DNA of 6,488 nt. It comes from Phycisphaerales bacterium (GTDB lineage Bacteria; Planctomycetota; Phycisphaerae; SM23-33). Below the pieces are notes generated by a model. The model was not told the DNA's origin, searched no databases, and worked only from the letters and a program-made list of their open reading frames with translations. The stretch lies in NCBI GenBank assembly GCA_003153915.1, contig PMBX01000019.1, positions 720-7,207 on the forward strand, given 5' to 3'. Both the position numbers and the translations under genes were made by a program. This document shows positions 1 to 6,367 of this stretch, piece after piece. Position 1 is the stretch's first letter; every line of letters starts with the position of its first letter.

Positions 1-1
1 C

Positions 2-1117
2 CAGGCCAGCAGCGATGGGGGCACGGGCAAGACCACGGCCCAGATGAAGGACATCGGGACCTACCTGGCTGCGGGCTGGGACTTTGTTGGCGAGTGGGCC
101 AACGGGGTCCACGAGGTCTGGCAGATGCCGCAGGCCGGCGGCTACCCGATCCTTGCGATCCTGAATGGCTACACCCCGCCTGTGCTGCAGGGTTTGGGCA
201 CGGCTGAATCGCCGTATCTCATCACCAGTGCGAGCGACCTCGGGGCCGTGCTTCACTACAGTCCCAACGCCTGCTATCGTCTGGCTGCCACCCTCGATCT
301 GGCAGGCATTCGTTGGGGCTCAGCAGTGATCCCCGAGTTTGCGGGCACCTTCGACGGCAACGGCATGACGATCGCCCACCTGACCCTTCAGGGCAACGAC
401 ACCCTGGGACTGTTCGGAACGGCCTCCGGCTCGATCCAGGATCTACACCTGACAGACGCCAATGTCATCGGCGTGGGTGACTCCATCGGCAGCCTGGCCG
501 GGTCCAACGCAGGGTCGGTGGCCCGGTGCACGGCCGCAGGGGTGGTCGGCGGCAGGTCGTTGGTCGGGGGGTTGATCGGGATCAACGCGGGCTCTGTTGT
601 CGAATCCGCCTTCGCCGGCTCTGCCTCGGGCACTCGCGTCGTTGGGGGTCTGGTGGGCGAGAATGGCAACGGCTCCGTCTTCTGCTGCAGCAGCAGGGGA
701 CAGCCAGCAGGCGACGGAAGCATAGGCGGCCTCGCGGGCGACAACCGAGGAGCCCTGACCGACTGCTACAGCACCGCCTCTGCCTTCGGCACAGGCCTGG
801 ACGTGGCCGGCCTCGCGGGCTCGAACTACGGAACAGTCCTGCGATGCTACAGCGCGGGCCTCGTCTCAGGCGGCCCGTGGAACCACGGCGGTCTTGTCGT
901 GAGCAACGGCAGCCGCGGCGTAAAGGACTCCTTCTGGGACATCCAGGCCTCCGGCCAGACGACCAGTGACGGCGGGACAGGTCTGACCACAGTCAAGATG
1001 CAGTCGGCCAGCACCTTCACCAATGCGGGCTGGGGCTTCAACGACACCTGGACGATCTGCGAGGGCAAGGACTACCCGAGGCTCAAGTGGGAGCAGGCGA
1101 CCTGTAGTGGGCAGTGA
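2..1117 (+). CDS. GLUG-repeat protein, C-terminal part (5' end outside window)
   Basis: The reading frame is open from base 2, so the gene starts upstream; the ATG at 44 is internal, because the residues before it (SDGGTGKTTAQ) belong to a module that recurs at the protein's end. From nt 185 a new module begins (GLGTAESPYLI, then DL), followed by FDGNGMTI and six GLUG-type repeats of about 26 residues (nt 476-949; for example VGGLIGINAGSV and VGGLVGENGNGSV). It closes with FWDIQASGQTTSDGGTG, a GW..ND.W segment and DYPRLKWE. Such repeats are known from large exported or surface proteins and are expected to form a beta-solenoid; no enzymatic motif is visible. No dockerin, PEP-CTERM or transmembrane anchor is seen before the TGA. 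Function is unknown; adhesion or polysaccharide contact is only a guess. It converges with serS. Confidence 0.85.
   Translation, partial: QASSDGGTGKTTAQMKDIGTYLAAGWDFVGEWANGVHEVWQMPQAGGYPILAILNGYTPPVLQGLGTAESPYLITSASDLGAVLHYSPNACYRLAATLDLAGIRWGSAVIPEFAGTFDGNGMTIAHLTLQGNDTLGLFGTASGSIQDLHLTDANVIGVGDSIGSLAGSNAGSVARCTAAGVVGGRSLVGGLIGINAGSVVESAFAGSASGTRVVGGLVGENGNGSVFCCSSRGQPAGDGSIGGLAGDNRGALTDCYSTASAFGTGLDVAGLAGSNYGTVLRCYSAGLVSGGPWNHGGLVVSNGSRGVKDSFWDIQASGQTTSDGGTGLTTVKMQSASTFTNAGWGFNDTWTICEGKDYPRLKWEQATCSGQ
476..949 (+). repeat. Six tandem GLUG-type repeats of about 78 bp within the coding region
   Basis: Each unit reads roughly (I/V)GGL(A/I/V)G.N.GSV...C/Y.....G. The units begin near nt 476, 554, 632, 713, 791 and 872. 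The first (SIGSLAGSNAGSV) and last (HGGLVVSNGSRGV) are the most divergent. The match is at protein level; the DNA of the units has diverged, so this is not a recent DNA tandem repeat. Confidence 0.8.
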
Positions 1118-1224
1118 CCGGCTCGTGATTGACTATTTGTCATCGACTATTGACGACAGCAGGACGCATGCGGCCTGCATCTCCGTGTCGCCCTTTCGTC
1201 TTCTCGTCTTTTCCGCAACTCCCG
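1118..1224. other. Start of the intergenic spacer, with a short direct repeat
   Basis: This stretch after the GLUG gene's stop has no plausible gene. GACTATT occurs twice (1131-1137 and 1145-1151) in a low-complexity context, followed by a pyrimidine-rich run around 1185-1215 (TCGTCTTCTCGTCTTTTCC). No hairpin with a T-run that would serve as a terminator for the GLUG gene was found. Confidence 0.5.
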
Positions 1225-1246
1225 CATGGGCTGAAGCCCATCCTAC
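1225..1246 (-). repeat. GTAGG-headed REP-like palindrome
   Basis: On the minus strand this reads GTAGG, then ATGGGC-TTCA-GCCCAT (a perfect 6-bp stem with a 4-nt loop), then GC. A 5' GTAG next to a short palindrome is the known signature of REP elements mobilised by REP-associated tyrosine transposases (RAYTs). A second palindrome with the same head but a different stem lies at 6431-6457. No RAYT gene is in the window. It could also act as a weak hairpin after the GLUG gene. Confidence 0.55.
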
Positions 1247-1258
1247 GACTACCGCACC

Positions 1259-1344
1259 GCTGTCAGCCGTCAGCTATCAGCCATCAGCAGGAAGGCCAAC
1301 TCCAGCGTACTCCGGCTGACAGCCGAGAGCAGATAGCTGATAGC
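1259..1344. repeat. Interleaved inverted repeats built from CAGC/GCTG words
   Basis: GCTGTCAGCC at 1259-1268 is the exact reverse complement of GGCTGACAGC at 1314-1323. GCTATCAGC at 1273-1281 is the exact reverse complement of GCTGATAGC at 1336-1344. The order is A-B-A'-B', so the two stems interleave rather than nest. Further degenerate copies (GTCAGC, CATCAGC) lie between them. It looks like decayed short intergenic repeat material; no function can be assigned. Confidence 0.6.
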
Positions 1345-1350
1345 CCTTTC

Positions 1351-1376
1351 CGCCCATTCGCCGGTTCGCCCATTCG
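1351..1376. repeat. Direct repeat CGCCCATTCG x2
   Basis: Two exact 10-bp copies at 1351-1360 and 1367-1376 are separated by CCGGTT, giving a 16-bp period. They lie just past the end of serS and adjoin the interleaved repeats. Confidence 0.6.
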
Positions 1377-1383
1377 GGTCGAG

Positions 1384-1404
1384 CGGATCGGCTCAGCCGA
1401 TCCG
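1384..1404 (-). terminator. Hairpin spanning the serS stop codon (possible terminator)
   Basis: A perfect 9-bp stem, CGGATCGGC / GCCGATCCG, has a 3-nt loop that is exactly the serS TGA stop codon. It is GC-rich and would be stable in RNA from either strand, so it could serve both converging genes. No T-run follows on either side, so intrinsic termination is uncertain. Confidence 0.45.
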
Positions 1405-2709
1405 TTCCTTCCCTCCCATGTATGGCCGCAGGACCTTCGGGACTGTAATCGTGCCGTCTGCGTTCTGGTAGAGCTCCATGATGGGGATCAGGACGCGAGG
1501 CGAGGCGATGACCGTGTTGTTGAGGGTATGGCAGAAGAGGTTCTTCTTGGTGGCGGTCTCCTTGTAGCGGAGGTTCATCCTGCGGGCCTGGAACTCGTAG
1601 AACTTGCTGGCAGAGTGCGTCTCGCAGTAGTTCTTGCGTGAGGGCATCCAGGTCTCGATGTCGTATTTCTTGGCCTGGCCGCGGCCCAGGTCGCCGGTGC
1701 ACACGACCACGATCCGGTAGGGCAGCTCAAAGGCCTTCAGGACGGCCTCCGCGTTGGCCAGGATCTCCTCGTGATACTTGTTGCTCTCTTCCACGCTGTT
1801 CTTGCAGACCACCACCTGCTCGACCTTGTCGAACTGGTGGATGCGATAGATGCCTGCGGTGTCCTTGCCGGCAGCCCCGGCCTCGCGTCGGAAACAGGTG
1901 GAGACCGTCACGTACCGCCGCGGCAGCGAATCGCCGTCGAGGATTTCATCCTGGTGGAGGCCCATCAGCCCCGCCTCGCCGGTCCCGGTGACGTAGAGGT
2001 CCTGGCTGCCGCCGCGGTCGGTCTCCTTGATCTGGTAGACCTGCTCGCGGCCGAAGGGGAAGAACCCCGTGCCCACCAGCACGTTGTCGCGGACCAGCAC
2101 GGGAACGCTGACGGGCGTGAAGCCCTGCTGGTTGACCATGAAGTCAAACGCCAGCCGCAGTACGGCCTGGTGGAGTTGCGCCAGCCGGCCCCAAAGAACG
2201 TAGCTGCGCGAACCGCTCATCCTTACTCCCCGGGGGATGTCCAGCAGTCCTAACATCTCGCCCAGCTCGATGTGCGTCCGGGGTTGGAAGCCCTTGTTGG
2301 CGGCGAAGGGCCTGGCCGTGTCGAACCACGGTGGGTTCCAGCGGCGGACTTCCACGTTGTCGTCGCTGGTTTGGCCCCTGGGAACGGCAGGGTCGGGCGG
2401 CAGAGGCACCTGGAGCAGCAGGCCGGCGACCTTTGGCTCCAGTTGGGCGATGATGTCCTCGACGGCCTTGGCGCGGTCCTTGGCCTGCTTCATCTCGGCG
2501 ATGGCGGCGGCTTTTTCCTGGCCCGACAGCTTGGCGATCTTCTTCCCGGCGGAGTTCTGTATCGTGCGAAGTTCCTGAAGCTCCCGCTGGGCCTCCAGCA
2601 GCCTGGCCTCATCGGCCAGCAGGGCGGGTATATCCACCTCGATCCGCTTGGCCGCGGCGCCGTCGATGAAACGCTGCGGGTCTTGTCGCAACAATTTGAT
2701 GTCGATCAT
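1393..2709 (-). CDS. serS: Serine--tRNA ligase (seryl-tRNA synthetase)
   Basis: This cytoplasmic class II synthetase charges tRNA-Ser (and tRNA-Sec where present) with serine using ATP. The 438 residues are close to the family's usual length. Residues 1-100 form the N-terminal domain, whose charged, Ala/Leu-rich helical part (about 30-95) is the coiled-coil arm that grips the tRNA's long variable loop. The catalytic domain shows motif 1 around 164-202 (SGSRSYVLWG, then GFTPVSVPVLVR), a TxE serine-binding motif as T243-G-E245 (often TAE), motif 2 at 272-297 (CFRREAGAAGKDTAGIYR then HQFDKVE), and ETHSASKFYEFQARR at 363-377. Motif 3 is TLNNTVIASPR (395-405), the variant also known from the Thermus enzyme. 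The start is ATG with GGAG (2716-2719) six bases upstream. It is monocistronic here, divergent from purA. Confidence 0.97.
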   Translation of the reverse strand: MIDIKLLRQDPQRFIDGAAAKRIEVDIPALLADEARLLEAQRELQELRTIQNSAGKKIAKLSGQEKAAAIAEMKQAKDRAKAVEDIIAQLEPKVAGLLLQVPLPPDPAVPRGQTSDDNVEVRRWNPPWFDTARPFAANKGFQPRTHIELGEMLGLLDIPRGVRMSGSRSYVLWGRLAQLHQAVLRLAFDFMVNQQGFTPVSVPVLVRDNVLVGTGFFPFGREQVYQIKETDRGGSQDLYVTGTGEAGLMGLHQDEILDGDSLPRRYVTVSTCFRREAGAAGKDTAGIYRIHQFDKVEQVVVCKNSVEESNKYHEEILANAEAVLKAFELPYRIVVVCTGDLGRGQAKKYDIETWMPSRKNYCETHSASKFYEFQARRMNLRYKETATKKNLFCHTLNNTVIASPRVLIPIMELYQNADGTITVPKVLRPYMGGKERIG

Positions 2710-2741
2710 TCCATTCTCCAGACGATGGAAACGCCAATCCT

Positions 2742-2747
2742 ATCATA
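2742..2747 (-). promoter_or_regulatory. Possible -10 element of the serS promoter
   Basis: On the minus strand TATGAT matches the sigma70 -10 consensus at five of six positions and lies about 32 nt upstream of the serS ATG, giving a leader of roughly 25 nt. No convincing -35 hexamer is found 16-18 nt upstream, so the call rests on the -10 and the spacing alone. Confidence 0.35.
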
Positions 2748-2815
2748 CTTCTTCGGCTGCAACCACCACTATGAGGGGCCTGGCCGGGCCTTCCCGTCGG
2801 CAGATTGGAGATACC

Positions 2816-2832
2816 CACGAAGAGCACGAAGA
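2816..2832. repeat. Short tandem CACGAAGA repeat in the divergent spacer
   Basis: CACGAAGA occurs twice with a 9-bp period (2816-2823 and 2825-2832), followed by the similar ACAGCAAG. It is a minor low-complexity tract in the serS/purA spacer; no role is evident. Confidence 0.4.
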
Positions 2833-2864
2833 ACAGCAAGGCCATGCCCGTCGAGCGATAGTAT

Positions 2865-2894
2865 TTGAAGGCGCGGGGGCGTTTGGGGTATGCT
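2865..2894 (+). promoter_or_regulatory. Likely sigma70-type promoter for purA-uppS
   Basis: TTGAAG (2865-2870) and TATGCT (2889-2894) are separated by 18 bp; each hexamer matches consensus at four of six positions. Transcription would start near 2901, leaving a leader of about 40 nt before the purA ATG at 2940. I see no PurR-type operator or riboswitch-like structure between them. Confidence 0.45.
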
Positions 2895-2939
2895 TTTGCG
2901 GTTTGAGGCGTCGAGGCGACCGCTATCTGGATGATCCAC

Positions 2940-4244
2940 ATGCCGACAAAGAACGTGACCGTCGTGGGCCTGCAATGGGGCGATGAGGGCAAGGGCAAGA
3001 TCGTCGATGCCCTGGCCAGGCGCTGCCGTTACGTGGTGCGCTACTGCGGTGGCGCCAATGCCGGCCATACCGTCAACACCGGCGGGCAGAAATTCGCCAT
3101 GCACCTGATTCCCTGCGGGGTGCTCAATCCAGGTGTGATCAACATCATCGGAAACGGCGTGGTGTTCGACCCCGTCGTGGCCTTGGAGGAGATCGACGGC
3201 CTGGCCGCCCGCGGCGTCGCCGTCGGCGCCGACAACCTCCGCATCAGCTCAGCCGCCCACGTCGTTATGCCCTGGCACAAGCTTCAGGACTCTCTCAGCG
3301 AGCAGGCCCTGGGCAGTGGAAAGATCGGCACGACCGCCCGTGGTATCGGGCCTTGCTACGCAGACAAGGCATATCGTTCCACGGCCATCCGGGCCGGGGA
3401 GTTGACCGATCCGGCGGGCCTGCGTGACAAGATCGCCCGCATCGCTGAGATAAAGAACCGCATCTTCGCCGCCCTGTACAACGCCCCGCCGATGGACGCA
3501 TCGGCGATAGCCAAACAATACGCCGAGTGTGGCCGCCGGTTGGCGCCGATGATCTGCAATACCGGCGCGATTCTTCGCCAGGCGATATCCCAGGGGCAGC
3601 GAGTGCTCTTTGAGGGCGGCCAGGGCAGCATGTTGGACATCGACCACGGGACCTATCCGTTCGTGACCAGTTCCTCGGTTTCCTCCTGCGGCGTTCCTTC
3701 GGGGGCGGGCGTGCCCCCCAGCGCCGTCGGTGTGGTGGTGGGCGTCATCAAGGCCTATACCTCCCGCGTGGGGGCCGGCCCGTTTCCAACCGAACAGGAC
3801 AACGCCATCGGCTCATACCTGCGCGAACGCGGGCACGAATACGGCACAACGACAGGCCGGGCGAGGCGCTGCGGCTGGCTGGACGCCTTCGCGCTGCGAT
3901 ACGCCGTGGAATTGACCGGGGCCAACGAACTGGCCTTGTCGCTGCTGGACGTGCTGACGGGGCTGGAAGAAATCAAGGTGTGCACCGGTTACCGCCGCGA
4001 CGGCCGGGCCGTGGAGACCTTCGACCCCGCCGGCATGGAGGGCGTGGAGTGCGTCTACGAGACGCTGCCCGCCTGGGACCAGGAGATCGGCGCCTGCCGG
4101 CGATTCGGCGACCTTCCCCCCGCCGCGCAGGGATACGTAAAACGAATCGAGCAGTTTACAGGCCGTCCCGTGGGCATCATCAGCGTCGGCGCCGACCGCG
4201 ACGCCACCATCACGCATCAGACCTCCATCGAGGGACTGGCATGA
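2940..4244 (+). CDS. purA: Adenylosuccinate synthetase
   Basis: PurA joins IMP and aspartate using GTP to give adenylosuccinate, the committed step from IMP to AMP, in the cytoplasm. From ATG 2940 it has 434 residues, normal for the family. Conserved elements in order are WGDEGKGK (13-20, with catalytic Asp15), NAGHT with catalytic His43, GTTARGIGP (130-138), FEGGQGSMLDIDHGTYPFVT (224-243), RVGAGPFPTE (276-285), GTTTGRARRCGWLD (302-315) and the guanine-binding SVGADRD (415-421). An in-frame ATG at 2931 would add MIH. I prefer 2940 because GGA (2929-2931) is 8 nt upstream and the product then starts where family members do; 2931 has only a distant GAGG. The stop overlaps the uppS start, so the two genes are probably co-transcribed and translationally coupled. 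No frameshift or missing key residue is seen. Confidence 0.96.
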   Translation: MPTKNVTVVGLQWGDEGKGKIVDALARRCRYVVRYCGGANAGHTVNTGGQKFAMHLIPCGVLNPGVINIIGNGVVFDPVVALEEIDGLAARGVAVGADNLRISSAAHVVMPWHKLQDSLSEQALGSGKIGTTARGIGPCYADKAYRSTAIRAGELTDPAGLRDKIARIAEIKNRIFAALYNAPPMDASAIAKQYAECGRRLAPMICNTGAILRQAISQGQRVLFEGGQGSMLDIDHGTYPFVTSSSVSSCGVPSGAGVPPSAVGVVVGVIKAYTSRVGAGPFPTEQDNAIGSYLRERGHEYGTTTGRARRCGWLDAFALRYAVELTGANELALSLLDVLTGLEEIKVCTGYRRDGRAVETFDPAGMEGVECVYETLPAWDQEIGACRRFGDLPPAAQGYVKRIEQFTGRPVGIISVGADRDATITHQTSIEGLA

Positions 4245-5017
4245 GCAACGCTCCCAACCCCCAGGCCATCGCGGAGGCCCGTGCGGCGTTGGGGGCGCCC
4301 CCGGAGCGTTTCCCCCGCTCGGTGGCCATCATCATGGACGGCAACGGCCGCTGGGCGCGCGCCCGCGACCTGCCGCGCGGGGCCGGCCACCAAAAAGGCG
4401 CCGAAATCGCCCGCCGGATCGTCCACGAAGCCGTGCGGTTGGGCCTGGACTCGCTGACGCTCTACAGCTTCTCCGTCGAGAACTGGCGCCGACCTCGCGA
4501 GGAAGTCGCCCTGCTGATGAACATCTACGCCGAATACCTCATCAGCCAGCGCGATACGTTGCTGACCAACAACGTCCGCCTCCGCCACTTGGGGCGGCGC
4601 GAGGGCCTGCCCGACCGAGTCCTGGGCGAACTGGACGCCTCGATAGCCGCGTCGCAACGCAACACGGGCATGTTCCTCTGCCTGGCGCTGAACTATGGTT
4701 CGCGGGCGGAAATCACCGACGCCCTCCGGCAAATCGCCCAGGAGGCCCGCGACGGCAAGATCGACCCGAAACAGATCGACGAGGCGATGATCTCCCGTAG
4801 CCTCAACACTGCCGGCGTGGGCGACCCGGACCTGCTCATCCGCACCTCAGGCGAGCACCGCCTCAGCAACTTCCTGCTGTGGCAAATCTCCTACACTGAG
4901 TTCTACATCACCGAGACCTACTGGCCGGACTTCACGGAAAAAGAGTTCCACAAGGCCATCCTCTCCTACGTCGCCCGCCACCGCCGTTTCGGGGATGTCG
5001 GTTCGGCTCCCGCGTAG
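4241..5017 (+). CDS. uppS: Isoprenyl transferase (undecaprenyl diphosphate synthase family)
   Basis: This cis-prenyltransferase extends farnesyl diphosphate with isopentenyl diphosphate to the C55 carrier used for peptidoglycan and O-antigen; it works at the inner face of the membrane. The 258 residues match the usual 240-260. Family signatures are IIMDGNGRWA (30-39, with the essential Asp33), RGAGHQKGAE (46-55), SFSVENWRRP (76-85), LNYGSRAEI (150-158) and the C-terminal block DLLIRTSGEHRLSNFLLWQ (197-215) ending in SYTEF with the conserved Glu220. The frame is open further upstream, but ATG 4241 is the right start: GAGG (4230-4233) sits 7 nt before it, the protein then begins just ahead of the conserved core, and ATGA overlaps the purA stop. 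Chain length cannot be read with certainty. The common neighbours cdsA and dxr are absent. Confidence 0.95.
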   Translation: MSNAPNPQAIAEARAALGAPPERFPRSVAIIMDGNGRWARARDLPRGAGHQKGAEIARRIVHEAVRLGLDSLTLYSFSVENWRRPREEVALLMNIYAEYLISQRDTLLTNNVRLRHLGRREGLPDRVLGELDASIAASQRNTGMFLCLALNYGSRAEITDALRQIAQEARDGKIDPKQIDEAMISRSLNTAGVGDPDLLIRTSGEHRLSNFLLWQISYTEFYITETYWPDFTEKEFHKAILSYVARHRRFGDVGSAPA

Positions 5018-5049
5018 AACATCTTCACTTTGGATGTTTACACCGCTCT

Positions 5050-5116
5050 GGTGGGGATCCGTCCCGCCAATTAAGAGGTACTCCACTGCGCGGTGGGACG
5101 GAGCCTCACCGCGCAG
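5050..5116. repeat. BIME-like pair of inverted palindromes upstream of ilvC
   Basis: A 19-nt imperfect palindrome at 5050-5068 (GGTGGGGATCCGTCCCGCC) recurs inverted at 5092-5110, with 16 of 19 bases identical. Each copy can fold alone as a 6-bp stem with a 7-nt loop. The right copy's stem extends into flanking CTGCGC/GCGCAG, giving 12 pairs over 5086-5116. The copies can instead pair with each other (18 of 19 positions including two G-U pairs), which excludes the separate folds. The linker 5069-5091 begins AATTAA and ends CCACTGCGC; its relative lies at 6458-6484. The arrangement resembles paired REP elements. It lies upstream of the predicted ilvC promoter, so it would be the 3' end of uppS mRNA rather than an ilvC leader. 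Confidence 0.6.
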
Positions 5117-5139
5117 CCGCCGCGCCGTCGATTCCGGCC

Positions 5140-5168
5140 TTGACGTCCGCGTCCCTCGGCGGTAGAAA
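5140..5168 (+). promoter_or_regulatory. Likely sigma70-type promoter for ilvC
   Basis: TTGACG (5140-5145, five of six consensus) and TAGAAA (5163-5168, four of six) are separated by an optimal 17 bp. Transcription would begin near 5175, giving a leader of about 44 nt. That leader is too short for a T-box or a leader-peptide attenuator, and none is seen. Confidence 0.55.
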
Positions 5169-5218
5169 ATGGCCTCTCCGGCGGCAAAACAACCCCGCGG
5201 GATACACAGGAGCGTCAC

Positions 5219-6235
5219 ATGGCAAACGTCAAGATTCTTTACGACAAGGACGGATCTTTGGCCCCGTTGAAGGGCAAGACCGTCGCGGTGGTGGGTTTCG
5301 GTTCCCAGGGCCACGCCCACTCCCAGAACCTCCGCGACAGCGGCATCAACGTCGTGGTCTCCGAGCTGGCCGGCACCCACAATTACGACCTGGCGGTCCA
5401 GGCCGGTTTCCAGCCCGTCTCGGCGGCAGAGGCCACCCGTAAGGGCGACCTGATCGTCATCACGCTGCCCGATGAGGTTCAATCTGCCGTCTACAAGAAA
5501 GAGATCGAGCCGAACCTCAAGCCCGGAAAGGCGTTGGGCTTCTGCCACGGTTTCAACATCCATTTCAAGCAGATCGTCCCGCCCAAGGGCGTGGACGTGG
5601 TTATGATCGCCCCCAAAGGCCCCGGCCATACCGTGCGAAGCTGCTACGTCGAGGGCAGCGGCGTGCCCTGCCTGCTGGCGGTGGCCGCTAACGAGACCGG
5701 CAAGGCCCGCGAGTTGGCGCTGGCCTGGGGCATCGGCGTCGGCGGTGGACGGGCGGGCATTATCGAGACCACCTTCAAGGAAGAGACGGAAACTGACCTG
5801 TTCGGCGAGCAGGTGGTGCTTTGCGGCGGACTGACTGCTTTGGTCAAAGCCGGCTTTGAGACGCTCGTCGATGCCGGCTATCAGCCGCACATCGCCTACT
5901 TCGAGGTGCTCCACGAGCTGCTGCTGATTATCAAGCTGATGTCCGAGGGCGGCATCAGCTACATGCGATACAGCATTTCCAACACGGCCGAATACGGCGA
6001 CCTCACACGCGGGCCGCGGATCGTCACCGACCAGACGCGCAGTGAAATGAAGAAAATCCTAAAGGAAATCCAGGACGGCAGCTTCGCCAAGGAATGGATG
6101 GAAGAGTGCCGCCAGGGCAAGCCCAACTTCAAGAAGCTCTATGCCGCCGACAAGAACCACCCCATCGAAGTCGTCGGCAGACAACTACGCAAAATGTTCT
6201 CCTGGATGGAAGCCAAGGAAACACCGGAAGAATAG
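5219..6235 (+). CDS. ilvC: Ketol-acid reductoisomerase (class I)
   Basis: This enzyme isomerises and reduces acetolactate and acetohydroxybutyrate in valine, leucine and isoleucine synthesis, using Mg2+ and NAD(P)H. The 338 residues fit the short class I form. The N-terminal Rossmann domain has VVGFGSQGHA (24-33). The catalytic region shows CHGFNIHF with His110 and APKGPGHTVR (131-140). The knotted C-terminal domain has ETTFKEETETDLFGEQ with metal ligands Asp193 and Glu197, then FEVLHE with Glu229 and Glu233, and RYSIS with Ser254. Oddly, the cofactor loop after beta-2 (48-57, SELAGTHNYD) lacks the Arg and final Ser that usually hold the NADPH phosphate. ATG 5219 has AGGAG (5208-5212) six bases upstream. 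It stands alone with its own predicted promoter; no ilvB, ilvN or leuA is in the window. Confidence 0.97.
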   Translation: MANVKILYDKDGSLAPLKGKTVAVVGFGSQGHAHSQNLRDSGINVVVSELAGTHNYDLAVQAGFQPVSAAEATRKGDLIVITLPDEVQSAVYKKEIEPNLKPGKALGFCHGFNIHFKQIVPPKGVDVVMIAPKGPGHTVRSCYVEGSGVPCLLAVAANETGKARELALAWGIGVGGGRAGIIETTFKEETETDLFGEQVVLCGGLTALVKAGFETLVDAGYQPHIAYFEVLHELLLIIKLMSEGGISYMRYSISNTAEYGDLTRGPRIVTDQTRSEMKKILKEIQDGSFAKEWMEECRQGKPNFKKLYAADKNHPIEVVGRQLRKMFSWMEAKETPEE

Positions 6236-6270
6236 AACCGCTTCCAGCCAAGACCTCCGCCAACATACCC

Positions 6271-6303
6271 CAAGGCCCGCGCGGACTATCCCGCCGGGCC
6301 TTG
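6271..6303 (+). terminator. Strong hairpin after ilvC, likely terminator
   Basis: CAAGGCCCG (6271-6279) pairs perfectly with CGGGCCTTG (6295-6303), and GCGG/CCGC extends the stem inward past a single bulged C, giving 13 pairs around a 6-nt loop. It starts 36 nt after the ilvC stop. No T-run follows, so it may act with Rho or protect the 3' end rather than be a classic intrinsic terminator. Confidence 0.55.
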
Positions 6304-6319
6304 CTCACGCGCGGGGTGC

Positions 6320-6346
6320 CATGCTCATGGCTTAGCCATGAGCATG
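6320..6346. repeat. Perfect 12-bp palindrome with TTA loop
   Basis: CATGCTCATGGC (6320-6331), TTA, GCCATGAGCATG (6335-6346) form a perfect stem-loop. It lies between the ilvC hairpin and the Shine-Dalgarno of the truncated reading frame at 6368. It has no GTAGG head. It could be a dispersed intergenic palindrome, an operator or an element-end hairpin; the sequence alone does not decide. Confidence 0.55.
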
Positions 6347-6367
6347 CCCTGGAAAGGAGTCGTTACC

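Noticed and set aside
1118..1400. CRISPR array from the repeated words in the spacer
   Set aside because: The repeats are 7-10 bp, differ from one another and occur in both orientations with irregular spacing; there are no repeat-spacer units and no cas genes.
1638..2868. Several plus-strand frames opposite serS
   Set aside because: They are Arg- or Ala/Gly-rich shadows of serS codons without ribosome binding sites or known motifs.
2769..2998. Minus-strand frames over the serS/purA spacer, one with a hydrophobic stretch MALLFFVLFVGIS
   Set aside because: They overlap the serS promoter region and the start of purA in antisense, have no ribosome binding site, and the hydrophobic run comes from the CACGAAGA repeat read backwards.
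3980..4240. Upstream extension of the uppS frame
   Set aside because: It overlaps purA completely and would add 87 Arg-rich residues absent from the family. ATG 4241 has a proper Shine-Dalgarno.
5018..5040. AACATC/GATGTT hairpin right after the uppS stop as a terminator
   Set aside because: The stem has only 6 AT-rich pairs with a 9-nt loop, and only GTTTA follows. Too weak to call.
5175..5218. T-box or leader-peptide attenuator for ilvC
   Set aside because: The predicted leader is about 44 nt, with no run of branched-chain codons and no T-box consensus.
4847..5914. Long antisense frame of 355 codons opposite uppS and ilvC
   Set aside because: It spans two well-conserved genes on the other strand plus the spacer and has no recognisable domain. 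Long antisense frames are expected in GC-rich DNA.
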